This document shows positions 52,691-61,341 of a stretch of DNA of 64,000 nucleotides, piece after piece. Source of the DNA: XYD12-FULL-36-8 sp964391015. Lineage in GTDB: Bacteria; Bacteroidota; Ignavibacteria; Ignavibacteriales; Ignavibacteriaceae. Made by a program: the position numbers and the translations under genes. The notes beneath the pieces are model-generated. The model worked only from the letters and a program-made list of their open reading frames with translations. It did not search any database and had not been told where the DNA came from. Position 1 is the stretch's first letter, and each line of letters starts with the position of its first letter. The DNA is taken from assembly GCA_964391015.1 (NCBI GenBank), contig CAYMKU010000018.1, positions 1 to 64,000 on the forward strand, written 5' to 3'.

Positions 52691-54483
52691 TACTTTAGCA
52701 AGATCATCTTTCCCATCTCCGTATAAACCGGAACAGTTCCATCGCCTATTACTTCTATTCTGTACAAGTATATTCCGCTTGCAAGATTCTGAATACTGGA
52801 TACTTGATGCTGGATGCTGGATACACTAAAATCAACTTCATAATACCCTTGCTCTTGTTCTTGATTTACTAAAACGCTCACTAACTCTCCTTTAATATCA
52901 TACACCATCAATTTTACATATCCTCTCTCTTTCAGTTTGTAGCCAATCGTTGTGCTTGGATTAAATGGATTTGGGTAATTCTGGTAGAGGTAATAGTCAA
53001 TTATTGTCATTGGGTAGTCATTTATTGAAGTAATGTTTACTATTCTTTCTTCAGATGGATTTGATTCGTTGCCTTGTTTATCTACACATGTAACTTTGTA
53101 AACGTATCTTCCTATCGGCAGCATTGTATGAGAAAACAAAGCATTGTTGATTGATGCTATTAGTTTTGTTGTATCTATTGTGAAATTCTCAACCGTATCT
53201 CTATAAACTTTGTAATAAGCTGTATCTGCTTCAGTATTTCGGTTCCACTTAAGAGTTATTTTATTTGTATCAACAATGGCTGAGAGATTTCGGGGAGGTT
53301 TGGGAGCTAAGTCTTGGTAGGTATATATTTCGCCGAAAGGTCCGCCATACATTCCTATATCGCTTCTCGTTCCATCAATGTCTAAAATACTCGGATTACC
53401 TCTATCAATCCCCGGTGAAAATGCTTGCAGATGATAGTCAAAATTTAGCTGTGAGTTAGGTATTGTATCTTTTATAAACATGGGATCAGCTATTCGATCA
53501 CTATCACCATAGGTTATACCGTGTATATCTATGCCATTCTGCCAGTAGATGTTGTAATCTGCTTTTACCCTCCCTGGCCACTCACTTGGTGTCCACAGTC
53601 CAATTGAGTTATGAGATAGAATTACATTATTCACTAAAAGCTTTACACCAGTATTTAAAATACTTGCCGTTGTTCCCGCTTCTTTTTCGTAGCTTAGTAC
53701 ATTGTTTTTTATAAATACGGTATCGCTTGTTCCATCTAAGAATATGTTGTCTGTAAATCCACTAATAAAATTGTTTGAGATGTATACCTTTCTAGGGAAC
53801 CCCAAGTATATTCCTCGATATGGGTTATTAAATGGGTGATTAAAAATTATGATATTATTAGTTATGTGTGCAATTGCATTTTCAGCAAACCCAATACTTA
53901 TACCTGATGAATTTTCATTATTTAGAATTATAATGCAGTTTGTGATGTTATACTCATAAGGATTTACAGCACTCAACAAGGAAAACCCAGTTCTTAAATT
54001 CTTCATATAAACATTCTTAACATCCAGTGAGGCATTCACACAGCCGATACCAATAGAAGTTTCGCTAATGCTACAATTTACCACCTTCAATAAATTTAAT
54101 TGCTGTAAGGTCCCAATTGCAGCATCTCCTCCATTATTCATTTTACCATAAATGTTAAAGTTTTCAATATTTAAATTATCATTCACAGTAATAGTCATAT
54201 TTCCCATTCCTCTGCCATCAATCACAGTACTATCCATACTGCTGCCTATAAGAGCAATTTCAATATTTATAATTAGGTTTTCTTTATAAACACCATTAGC
54301 CACATAAACCGTGTCACCGTTTTGGCAAATGTTAATGCACTTTTGTATGCTGTCGCTTGCAGTTGCCCAGCTTGTGTAGGGCGGGGTGCTCGTTCCCGTT
54401 TTGCTTACGTAGCGGATAGTGCCAGTAAGCAGTTGGCAATAGGCAGTAAGCAATATCAACGTTAAAAGGGTTATTTTTTTCAT
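52690..54483 (-). CDS. Secreted parallel beta-helix protein with fibronectin-like and T9SS domains; four heptamer arrays
   Basis: About 597 residues from ATG 54483 (MKKITLLTLILLTAY, a signal peptide); a longer frame starting at 54621 is rejected because it lacks an export signal. Residues about 25-370 form a right-handed beta-helix of the Pel/DUF1565 type. A fibronectin-type region follows (PPRNLSAIVDTNKITLKWNRNTEADTAYYKVYR). The end (NYPNPFNPSTTIGYKL ... GKMILLK) is a T9SS sorting domain. Heptamer arrays occur in the 5' leader (54496-54530), in the signal peptide (54421-54455), inside the T9SS domain (52783-52824) and at the 3' end (52670-52690). Confidence 0.82.
   Translation of the reverse strand: MKKITLLTLILLTAYCQLLTGTIRYVSKTGTSTPPYTSWATASDSIQKCINICQNGDTVYVANGVYKENLIINIEIALIGSSMDSTVIDGRGMGNMTITVNDNLNIENFNIYGKMNNGGDAAIGTLQQLNLLKVVNCSISETSIGIGCVNASLDVKNVYMKNLRTGFSLLSAVNPYEYNITNCIIILNNENSSGISIGFAENAIAHITNNIIIFNHPFNNPYRGIYLGFPRKVYISNNFISGFTDNIFLDGTSDTVFIKNNVLSYEKEAGTTASILNTGVKLLVNNVILSHNSIGLWTPSEWPGRVKADYNIYWQNGIDIHGITYGDSDRIADPMFIKDTIPNSQLNFDYHLQAFSPGIDRGNPSILDIDGTRSDIGMYGGPFGEIYTYQDLAPKPPRNLSAIVDTNKITLKWNRNTEADTAYYKVYRDTVENFTIDTTKLIASINNALFSHTMLPIGRYVYKVTCVDKQGNESNPSEERIVNITSINDYPMTIIDYYLYQNYPNPFNPSTTIGYKLKERGYVKLMVYDIKGELVSVLVNQEQEQGYYEVDFSVSSIQHQVSSIQNLASGIYLYRIEVIGDGTVPVYTEMGKMILLK
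52783..52824. repeat. Heptamer array inside the T9SS domain of the 52690 protein
   Basis: Six adjacent plus-strand units AAGATTC, TGAATAC, TGGATAC, TTGATGC, TGGATGC, TGGATAC, 42 bases, so exactly 14 codons in frame. It encodes most of VSSIQHQVSSIQNL, a loop absent from other T9SS domains in the window. Unit fits NNGATNC, as in the arrays flanking the four-helix-bundle gene. Confidence 0.8.
54421..54455. repeat. Heptamer array encoding part of a signal peptide
   Basis: Five adjacent plus-strand units GCCAGTA, AGCAGTT, GGCAATA, GGCAGTA, AGCAATA. On the coding strand they form the repeated leucine/threonine/tyrosine pattern LLTAYCQLLTG in the hydrophobic core of the signal peptide. Confidence 0.8.
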
Positions 54484-54495
54484 GGGTGATATCCT

Positions 54496-54530
54496 CGTGA
54501 AAGGTGAAACGTGAAAGGCAAGAGGTGGGT
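54496..54530. repeat. Heptamer array in the 5' leader of the 52690-54483 gene
   Basis: Adjacent units CGTGAAA, GGTGAAA, CGTGAAA, GGCAAGA, GGTGGGT, starting 13 bases ahead of the ATG on the minus strand. The first three units match the CGTGAAA family inside the 1180-residue protein at 26689-26716. Confidence 0.7.
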
Positions 54531-54721
54531 TAAAATTAGTTTTGGTTTCATGGCAGTTTATAATTTTTGGTTGTAAAAACTTGGTCAGCAAGGATTGTAG
54601 GAGTTGGGTATATAGCAACAAGCAAATACGAAATAACTTTTTGCACTTACGCCCCGCAAAGTTTTATTAAATCTAATTGGAACTTAAAGAATAAAAGTCA
54701 AAGAGACAATTGTAAAATAAA

Positions 54722-54743
54722 AAAGCGGTCCAAAGACCGCTTT
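54722..54743 (-). terminator. Terminator for the 54792 secreted protein gene
   Basis: AAGCGGTC-CAAA-GACCGCTT; on the minus strand the stem is followed by TTTTTTATTTTAC, a T-tract. It lies about 50 bases after the gene's stop codon. Confidence 0.85.
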
Positions 54744-54791
54744 GAATAAACCCTCATCCATACCTTCTCCCTCAGGGAGAAGGAATTTTAA

Positions 54792-57700
54792 TTATTTCAA
54801 CAGCATCATTTTCTTCACTTGAGTGAAATTCCCCGCTTCTATTTTATAAATGTATGTCCCACTTGCAACTTGAACTCCAGCATCATTTTTCCCATTCCAG
54901 GTAATTTCGTACGTTCCGGCGTTTTGAAAATTGTTCACTAATTCCGCGACTTGTCTTCCATTCAAATCATAAATTATTGCTTTAACATTTTTACCTTCAG
55001 GCAAAGCATAACGAAACTTAGTGGAAGGATTAAATGGATTTGGAAAATTTTGCGTCACTTCAAATTTATCGGGTATCTGAGTGCCTATTTCCGCAATTGA
55101 AGTTAGAGTTTGAATTGTCGCTCTCATAAAATAAGTTTCATTCCACGCAGACCAATTTGTTCCATCAAAATCCCACGCTCTTCCATTATTGCCTGGATCG
55201 TAACCAAATGTCGGTCGGTTTGTTCCATCATATTTTAATCCGACTATAAAATCACTGTTAACTATAATGTTATACGAAGAAAGATCAGATGCATCCCAAC
55301 CAGGAACATTTGACGCAACTTTAGCCGGCACAGTTGCATAGGATGAGCCAGGCGCACCACTCACGTATTGCAAAACGATTGGTGTATAATTCGCAGTGCC
55401 TTGACCAACTCCAGTAAAATAGATTTGCATCTCAATTAATTTTGCACTTGCAATAGTTGGAGTAATTCGATTTCCTGAACCTTGTCCAGCATTAGGCCAA
55501 TAATATCCGTTTGTGGGCGTTCCATCATCATAACTAATTGTAAATGTTTGCGCTCCCCCGCCAGTAAGTAGCGTAGAAAACATCCCTCGCCCGTGAGTTG
55601 CCGCAAACAATTTATTATCCGATGCACGATAATCAAGATCACTAACACAAACATTTGCCAATCCTGCATTATCCTGAACCCATGATCCCCCGCTGTTTAT
55701 TGTGGAAAAAACTCCGAGGTCTGTTCCAACAAATATATTATTTACGTTAGATGGATTTATAACAATACAATTAACTGGAATGTTCGGTAAATTGCTTGAG
55801 ATGTTAGTCCAGTTTACACCATAATTAGTTGTTTTATAAACCTTACTACTGGCAGTAAAACCAGAAAATGTTACAAATGCCGTTGAAGGAGTGGTCGGAT
55901 CGGTTGCAATACGCGTACAATATGCATTGGGTAAACCGCTGTTTCTAAGATTCCAACTTGTGCCGGCATCAGTAGTAACTTGAACTCTGCCGTTGCTACA
56001 CCCCACATAAATTACATTTGAGTTTCCTTTTGCCACAATAACAGTGGAAATTTTATTTCCTGATGATCCTGTTCCATCGCCGGTCAAATCTCCGCTTATT
56101 GCACTCCAATTAGCTGCATTGTTAGTTGTCCGCCAAACACGATATGTGCCAGCAACTAAAGTATTCGAATTATTCGGATCCATCGAAAATGGGGAAATGA
56201 ATAAAGTCCTATCTGTTGTTCCATCCCATTGCCCTGGACCAACCGGAATTCCATTCATAGATTTTACAAAAGTTGAACCGCCATTTGTTGATTTTAAGAA
56301 ACAAAGATTTACGTATTCACCATAAACTGTATTCGAATTACTGAAATCAACTTCAGTTGAACCTCCATCACCACCTATTACCTCACTCCAACTATTCGTG
56401 CCCGTAGATTTGAGCGTACCATTATCCTGCGCTCCTCCATAATAAATCGTTCCTGAAGGATTAACTGCTCCATAATAAAACTGTGTGATAAATAAATTAT
56501 TATTTATCGCAGTCCAATTTTCACCTTTGTTTGTTGATTTAAAAATCCCTCCATCAGTTCCTAAAAACATGAGGTTTGAATTTGAAGGTGCAAATGTAAC
56601 TGCATGATGATCTGCATGAACAAATTGCGGTGCACCAGCTTGTGAGTACCAATTTGTTTTTTGTGTCCAGTTTGTTCCGGAGTTTGTAGATTTCCAAAAA
56701 TCTAAACCGCCAGCGAAAAATGTCGAGGCACTGCTTGGATCAATGTAAATAATATTATCGTACCATGCTTGAGTACTTGCATAATTATTTGGGCCTGAAA
56801 ATGCGGGTCCAGGAACTGTCATAGTAAACCAATTATCGCCGCCATCAGTTGTTTTTGCCATCAAGCTTACACCATTTGTACTGAGATCGCAGAAAGACGC
56901 AATTGCAACAAGTGGATTAGAAACAGATGTAGCCATCTCAATCCTTCCTTGACCTGTTTGACCTAAGTTTGCAGAAAAAGAACTTCCACCATCTGTACTT
57001 CGGTAAATTACTGCATCATTAAAAAGCCCAAAGGTTGCATAAATGGTTGAAGGTGATGTGTATGCAATTTCAATATCCATACAATGAACATCTGCTCCAC
57101 CAGTTCCAACCAAAATTGCTGTGAAAGTTGAACCTCCATCTGTTGATTTATATAAACCCTTTCGCGTTGCAGCGTAAAGAACATTTGTGGACTGATCAAT
57201 CATCAATTTATTCACAAAATAAAAATTGGAATTGATGGTTGAACTTAATCGAACCCATGAAGCACCAGCATCTGTGGTTTTAAAAATTCCTTCACCCTGA
57301 ATTGCATCTCCGTTATAATATCCTTCACCTGTACCAGCATAAGCTATATTAGGATTTGTAGGATCCAAAACCATGCTACAAACAGCTAAATTTTCCATAT
57401 TATCTTTTAAAGGAACCCAGCTTGTGCCGCCGTTTGTCGTTTTCCAAACTCCTCCGCCAACAGAACCTAAATAAATAATGTTTGGATCTGTCGGATGAAC
57501 GACAATTGAACGAATCCTGCCACCAATATTTCCAGGCCCTAATTGACTCCAGCTTAATGCTTGTGTGCCTTCAACCGAATTATTATTCTGCCCGATAAAC
57601 CTCAAAGCATTTTCCCGCCAATTTTCTGGAATAAAACCTTGCGGATAAGCTCGCTGTTCATAATACCACCTCATCGCTTCATCTGGTATTCCATAAGTTG

Positions 57701-57845
57701 GTTTTTTATTTTTCTTTTTATCTTTCTTCCATTCAATAAAATTGCTTAATGTGAGTTCATCCTTGTAAATGGAAAAATCACCAAGTAAAACAAAGCTTCC
57801 AAAAATGATACTACTTAATAGCAAAACAGAAAATTTATTTTTCAC
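54792..57845 (-). CDS. Large secreted VPS10/BNR-like propeller protein with T9SS domain
   Basis: A 1017-residue exported protein (signal LLLSSIIFGSFVLLG) with a run of sortilin-like BNR repeats from about residue 95 to 760 (GVWKTTNGGTSW, GIFKTTDAGASW, GLYKSTDGGSTF, GIFKSTNKGENW), then a beta-rich insert of about 150 residues (about 780-920), and a T9SS sorting domain (NFPNPFNPSTKFRYALP ... VKKMMLLK). It is paralogous to the 1180-residue protein at 26511-30053, sharing the opening LGPGNIGGRIR / GSVGGGVWKTTN. Surface or secreted; the role is unknown. Confidence 0.87.
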   Translation of the reverse strand: MKNKFSVLLLSSIIFGSFVLLGDFSIYKDELTLSNFIEWKKDKKKNKKPTYGIPDEAMRWYYEQRAYPQGFIPENWRENALRFIGQNNNSVEGTQALSWSQLGPGNIGGRIRSIVVHPTDPNIIYLGSVGGGVWKTTNGGTSWVPLKDNMENLAVCSMVLDPTNPNIAYAGTGEGYYNGDAIQGEGIFKTTDAGASWVRLSSTINSNFYFVNKLMIDQSTNVLYAATRKGLYKSTDGGSTFTAILVGTGGADVHCMDIEIAYTSPSTIYATFGLFNDAVIYRSTDGGSSFSANLGQTGQGRIEMATSVSNPLVAIASFCDLSTNGVSLMAKTTDGGDNWFTMTVPGPAFSGPNNYASTQAWYDNIIYIDPSSASTFFAGGLDFWKSTNSGTNWTQKTNWYSQAGAPQFVHADHHAVTFAPSNSNLMFLGTDGGIFKSTNKGENWTAINNNLFITQFYYGAVNPSGTIYYGGAQDNGTLKSTGTNSWSEVIGGDGGSTEVDFSNSNTVYGEYVNLCFLKSTNGGSTFVKSMNGIPVGPGQWDGTTDRTLFISPFSMDPNNSNTLVAGTYRVWRTTNNAANWSAISGDLTGDGTGSSGNKISTVIVAKGNSNVIYVGCSNGRVQVTTDAGTSWNLRNSGLPNAYCTRIATDPTTPSTAFVTFSGFTASSKVYKTTNYGVNWTNISSNLPNIPVNCIVINPSNVNNIFVGTDLGVFSTINSGGSWVQDNAGLANVCVSDLDYRASDNKLFAATHGRGMFSTLLTGGGAQTFTISYDDGTPTNGYYWPNAGQGSGNRITPTIASAKLIEMQIYFTGVGQGTANYTPIVLQYVSGAPGSSYATVPAKVASNVPGWDASDLSSYNIIVNSDFIVGLKYDGTNRPTFGYDPGNNGRAWDFDGTNWSAWNETYFMRATIQTLTSIAEIGTQIPDKFEVTQNFPNPFNPSTKFRYALPEGKNVKAIIYDLNGRQVAELVNNFQNAGTYEITWNGKNDAGVQVASGTYIYKIEAGNFTQVKKMMLLK

Positions 57846-57914
57846 TTAATTCTCCTTAAATGATTTATAAATAATTTATTTGTCGTTAATAAGAATATTT
57901 GTTGGGTTATCTAT

Positions 57915-58358
57915 TCAGTCTGCTACCGCTTCCTGAATAAACCAACCGTTCAAGTTTTCAAAAAATATAACGGCCTGAAATTTGTCCCCTGCTTTTTTGT
58001 TGGAAAGTAACTTGAGTTTTTTATTTTTTTCTGAGTCGGTTATAATTTTCTTACTATCATCAAGCTGAAAATTTGGAATAAGATTATATGTTTTCCCTTC
58101 CATCGCAAGACTCGGGTAAGCAGGATCTTCCTCAACTCGGATAATGAATGCTTTGATGACATAATTTCCAGTTGTATTCATTAAGATTTCCTCGATGCGA
58201 GCAGTAACTTTCGATTTGTTTATTGCAATTGTGGTAGGAGTTTTTAGGATATTTCCTTTATTTGATTCACTGGACATCTCTTTAGTGACATCTGTACAAC
58301 AAGAAGAAAAAAGTGCTACCAATAAAAAAAGGAGAAATGTTTTTATAGAATTATTCAT
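57915..58358 (-). CDS. Putative lipoprotein, hypothetical
   Basis: A 147-residue exported protein with a lipobox (ALFSSC, Cys near residue 20). The mature part has about 125 residues, rich in Lys and Asp, with no recognised domain. It lies upstream of the large propeller gene on the same strand with 70 bases between. Confidence 0.6.
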   Translation of the reverse strand: MNNSIKTFLLFLLVALFSSCCTDVTKEMSSESNKGNILKTPTTIAINKSKVTARIEEILMNTTGNYVIKAFIIRVEEDPAYPSLAMEGKTYNLIPNFQLDDSKKIITDSEKNKKLKLLSNKKAGDKFQAVIFFENLNGWFIQEAVAD

Positions 58359-58530
58359 ATAATTTTGTTCTGTTGTAGCTACAAAGTTAATTGTTTAGAA
58401 CACTGTCACAAGGGTTTTGTTTGCAGAAAAGGCTCAACTTGTTCTGTATCACAAATCTATTTTTTTATCACCTTATTCTTAATTTTATCCCGTGATTTTT
58501 ATAAAATGTTAAACATGTTGTACATCATTA

Positions 58531-61341
58531 GTGAAAAATAAGCGACAACAAAATCTTTCTGAAGAGTTTTTCACAAAGCTTGCGGAAATCTCAGCAGGTT
58601 ATCTTCCGTCTGAAATTTTTGATAAGCTGATTGAGCTTATTCAAAATGAAATTTCGATTCACCATTTTACACGATCATCAGAATCGAACTTCCTGCGGAT
58701 AATTTCTGCAATGTATGATAAGTATTCATTTCTAACAGATTGCATAAGGTATCCACTTTACATTGAAATAATTGTTACTATTTCTTCTAACAGTAATTAC
58801 TTGACAGATATTCTTGTTCGTAACCCGGAATACTTTTATTGGATTGCAAATTCGTCAAATATAGAGCCGAGACTAAATTCTGACGATTTTGAAAAAAATA
58901 TCCTTTCTGCGCTGAATATTTATAAATCCTTCTCATCCAAAGTAAATTTTTTCCGCACACTCAAACGAAAAGAAATCTTAAGAATCGGACTTAAAGATAT
59001 TTTAGGTCTTGTACCACTTGAAGTTGTAACTGAAGAATTATCAATTCTTGCCAAAGTAATTGCATCAAATTTATTTGAAATATGTTTGGAGGAAATTAAA
59101 TCAAAGTACCAGATAAAAAATTTCAGCAGTCGTTATTGCTTGATAGGATTGGGAAAACTTGGCGGCAGAGAATTAAACTACAGTTCAGATATTGATTTAA
59201 TAATTTTTTATAATGAAGACCAATCGCTGAAAAACAAGAATTATTCAGAATTTTTAACTGAAGCAATTCACTTGTTTATTGAATCTGCATCTTCAATTAC
59301 TTCTTCAGGATTCATCTTTCGAGTTGATTTTCGATTACGTCCAGATGGTAGAAATTCTCCGCTATGCCGAAGTTTAACTGAATACTTAAACTACTACGAA
59401 AGCAGAGGTGAAGATTGGGAAAGACAAATGCTGATTAAAGCAGGATTTATTGGCGGAGACATCAATCTATATAATCAATTTACAAATTATCTCTCGCCAT
59501 TTATTTTCCCGACAAGTTTTTCAATTTCACCATTTGAACAAATAAAAAAACTTAAGAGTAACATTGAAAGGAATTTGGGTACAGAAGAAAATATAAAACT
59601 GCTTCCTGGTGGAATCCGCGATATTGAATTTTCAGTTCAAGCATTACAATTAATTAACGGTGGAAGATCAAAAGACCTGCAAACTGGGAATACATTGGCA
59701 GCAATTTCCTCTTTAAAAGAGAAAGAACTACTAACTGAAAATGAATCTGAAATTTTAGCGAATGCATATTCATTCTATCGAAAGATTGAACATTTTCTGC
59801 AATTGATGAATGATAAACAGACTCATTCAATTCCATTGGGCGGAGAAATGCTTGAGAAAATTAGCAACTATCTTGAGTTCTCAGATTCAAAAAAATTTAA
59901 AGAGGCAGTTAAAAAAAGTAGAGAAGAAGTTGTAAAGATTTATAAATCAATAATGGGTAAAGAAATAAAGATTAAAAAGAAAGGAAATGTTTCTGAAATT
60001 AATTTTGAGAACAAAAGAAAAGCGACCCAAGATTTCACATTTCTCCGCGAAGGAAAGGGATTGCTAGGTCAGCGGGAATTTGATGAAAGAACAATCTCGG
60101 CTTTTCAAATTATTGAACCTTCACTCATTAAATATTTAAAAAATGCTGTAAACCCCGATGTAACACTTCAAAATTTTGTGAGAGTAATAAAACACTCCTA
60201 TCTACCATTTATTTGGTATAAAGAATTATCTGACCCTAAATTTCTAAAATTGTTTTTAACTGTATGTGAATTTTCACAACGTTCAATTGACTTATCAGCT
60301 GAAGATGGTGAGTTGATTGAATTATTTTTGAGCAGGAAAGTTTTTGAGAAAATTTACCCCGATCAGCTAAATAGCTATACTCAGAAAAGAATTATCTTCA
60401 TGCTGACAGTTCAATTTATACTTGGGATAATAAACCATAATCATGTTTCTAAGATTTTATGTTCTTTTTACAAAAATAAAATATCCCAAATATTAAACTT
60501 ATCGCTTGGGAGTAAATATCATTCGTTAGACTATTTTCTTGCAGGGCTTGGAAGTTTTGGTTCAGGTGAAATGACGTTTAACTCCGACATTGATTTTATA
60601 TTCGTTGTGAAGGATCTCAGAGCAATTCCAAATGCAGATAAAGTCTTTCGGGACATACTTGCTCAAATAAGAAAATCTCTTTCTCCTGTTGAAGTTGATT
60701 GTCGGCTACGTCCAGAAGGAAAAAGCAGTAATCTGGTTGGGGATATTAAAAGCTACGATTCATATATTCAAAAGAGATTGAGAATCTGGGAACTCCAAGC
60801 ATTTACAAAAATTTCTTTAGTATGCGGGAATAAAAAACTATTTGACACTTTTCTAAAATCTTTAGAGTCAAGACTGGAATCTGAAAAAGAGAGGGTAATA
60901 AAAAGTGAAATCATAGAAATGAGAAAGAAACTTTACCCGATTAATCTTGGAAGCAATTTCAATATGCTGAATCTTAAGAAAAGTCCTGGCGGAACAATTG
61001 ATATTGAATTCATTGTTCAATACTTAACTATGGGCTCAGTTTACGATTTCTCAAACCTTGTTGGGAAGGGAATGACAGTCAGCTCAAAGCTTCTTAAAGA
61101 TAGATTCGGTTCTGATGATTTGAAAAATTTAATAAGAAACTATTCATTTTTAAAGCAATTAGATTTAACAAATCAAGTAATGTTTAACACAACAACATCA
61201 ATTCTTCCAGGTGATAAGAAAAAAATAAGAATGCTTTCACAAAGAATGAATTTCGATAGTTCGGAAGGTTTTCAACGCAGTTTGAATGAAGTTTTGAAAT
61301 CAAATAAATTGTTCTTTCAAAAATATGTGGTAAAAAATTGA
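58531..61341 (+). CDS. glnE: Bifunctional glutamine synthetase adenylyltransferase/deadenylase
   Basis: A 936-residue protein with two nucleotidyltransferase halves. The N-terminal half has GLGKLGGRELNYSSDIDLIIF (about 206-226) and FRVDFRLRPDGRNSPL; the C-terminal half has GLGSFGSGEMTFNSDIDFIFV (about 671-691) and VEVDCRLRPEGKSSNL. Both active sites keep their GS/G-X10-DxD motifs. In E. coli GlnE adenylylates Tyr397 of GlnA under PII control. The GlnA encoded here lacks that Tyr at the aligned position, so another target or a second GlnA elsewhere is likely. A GTG start follows an AT-rich leader; the stop overlaps the next gene. Confidence 0.9.
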   Translation: MKNKRQQNLSEEFFTKLAEISAGYLPSEIFDKLIELIQNEISIHHFTRSSESNFLRIISAMYDKYSFLTDCIRYPLYIEIIVTISSNSNYLTDILVRNPEYFYWIANSSNIEPRLNSDDFEKNILSALNIYKSFSSKVNFFRTLKRKEILRIGLKDILGLVPLEVVTEELSILAKVIASNLFEICLEEIKSKYQIKNFSSRYCLIGLGKLGGRELNYSSDIDLIIFYNEDQSLKNKNYSEFLTEAIHLFIESASSITSSGFIFRVDFRLRPDGRNSPLCRSLTEYLNYYESRGEDWERQMLIKAGFIGGDINLYNQFTNYLSPFIFPTSFSISPFEQIKKLKSNIERNLGTEENIKLLPGGIRDIEFSVQALQLINGGRSKDLQTGNTLAAISSLKEKELLTENESEILANAYSFYRKIEHFLQLMNDKQTHSIPLGGEMLEKISNYLEFSDSKKFKEAVKKSREEVVKIYKSIMGKEIKIKKKGNVSEINFENKRKATQDFTFLREGKGLLGQREFDERTISAFQIIEPSLIKYLKNAVNPDVTLQNFVRVIKHSYLPFIWYKELSDPKFLKLFLTVCEFSQRSIDLSAEDGELIELFLSRKVFEKIYPDQLNSYTQKRIIFMLTVQFILGIINHNHVSKILCSFYKNKISQILNLSLGSKYHSLDYFLAGLGSFGSGEMTFNSDIDFIFVVKDLRAIPNADKVFRDILAQIRKSLSPVEVDCRLRPEGKSSNLVGDIKSYDSYIQKRLRIWELQAFTKISLVCGNKKLFDTFLKSLESRLESEKERVIKSEIIEMRKKLYPINLGSNFNMLNLKKSPGGTIDIEFIVQYLTMGSVYDFSNLVGKGMTVSSKLLKDRFGSDDLKNLIRNYSFLKQLDLTNQVMFNTTTSILPGDKKKIRMLSQRMNFDSSEGFQRSLNEVLKSNKLFFQKYVVKN

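Larger units (their letters stand above)
54484..54791. other. Intergenic region between two secreted-protein genes
   Basis: About 308 bases. It holds the heptamer array 54496-54530, the terminator 54722-54743 and an extra inverted repeat CCTTCTCCC-TCA-GGGAGAAGG (54763-54783) that lies right behind the 54792 stop codon. Nothing else is recognised. Confidence 0.55.

Noticed and set aside
54484..54621. An N-terminal extension of the beta-helix protein to 54621.
   Set aside because: The extension is not a signal peptide and includes the heptamer leader array; ATG 54483 begins a proper export signal.
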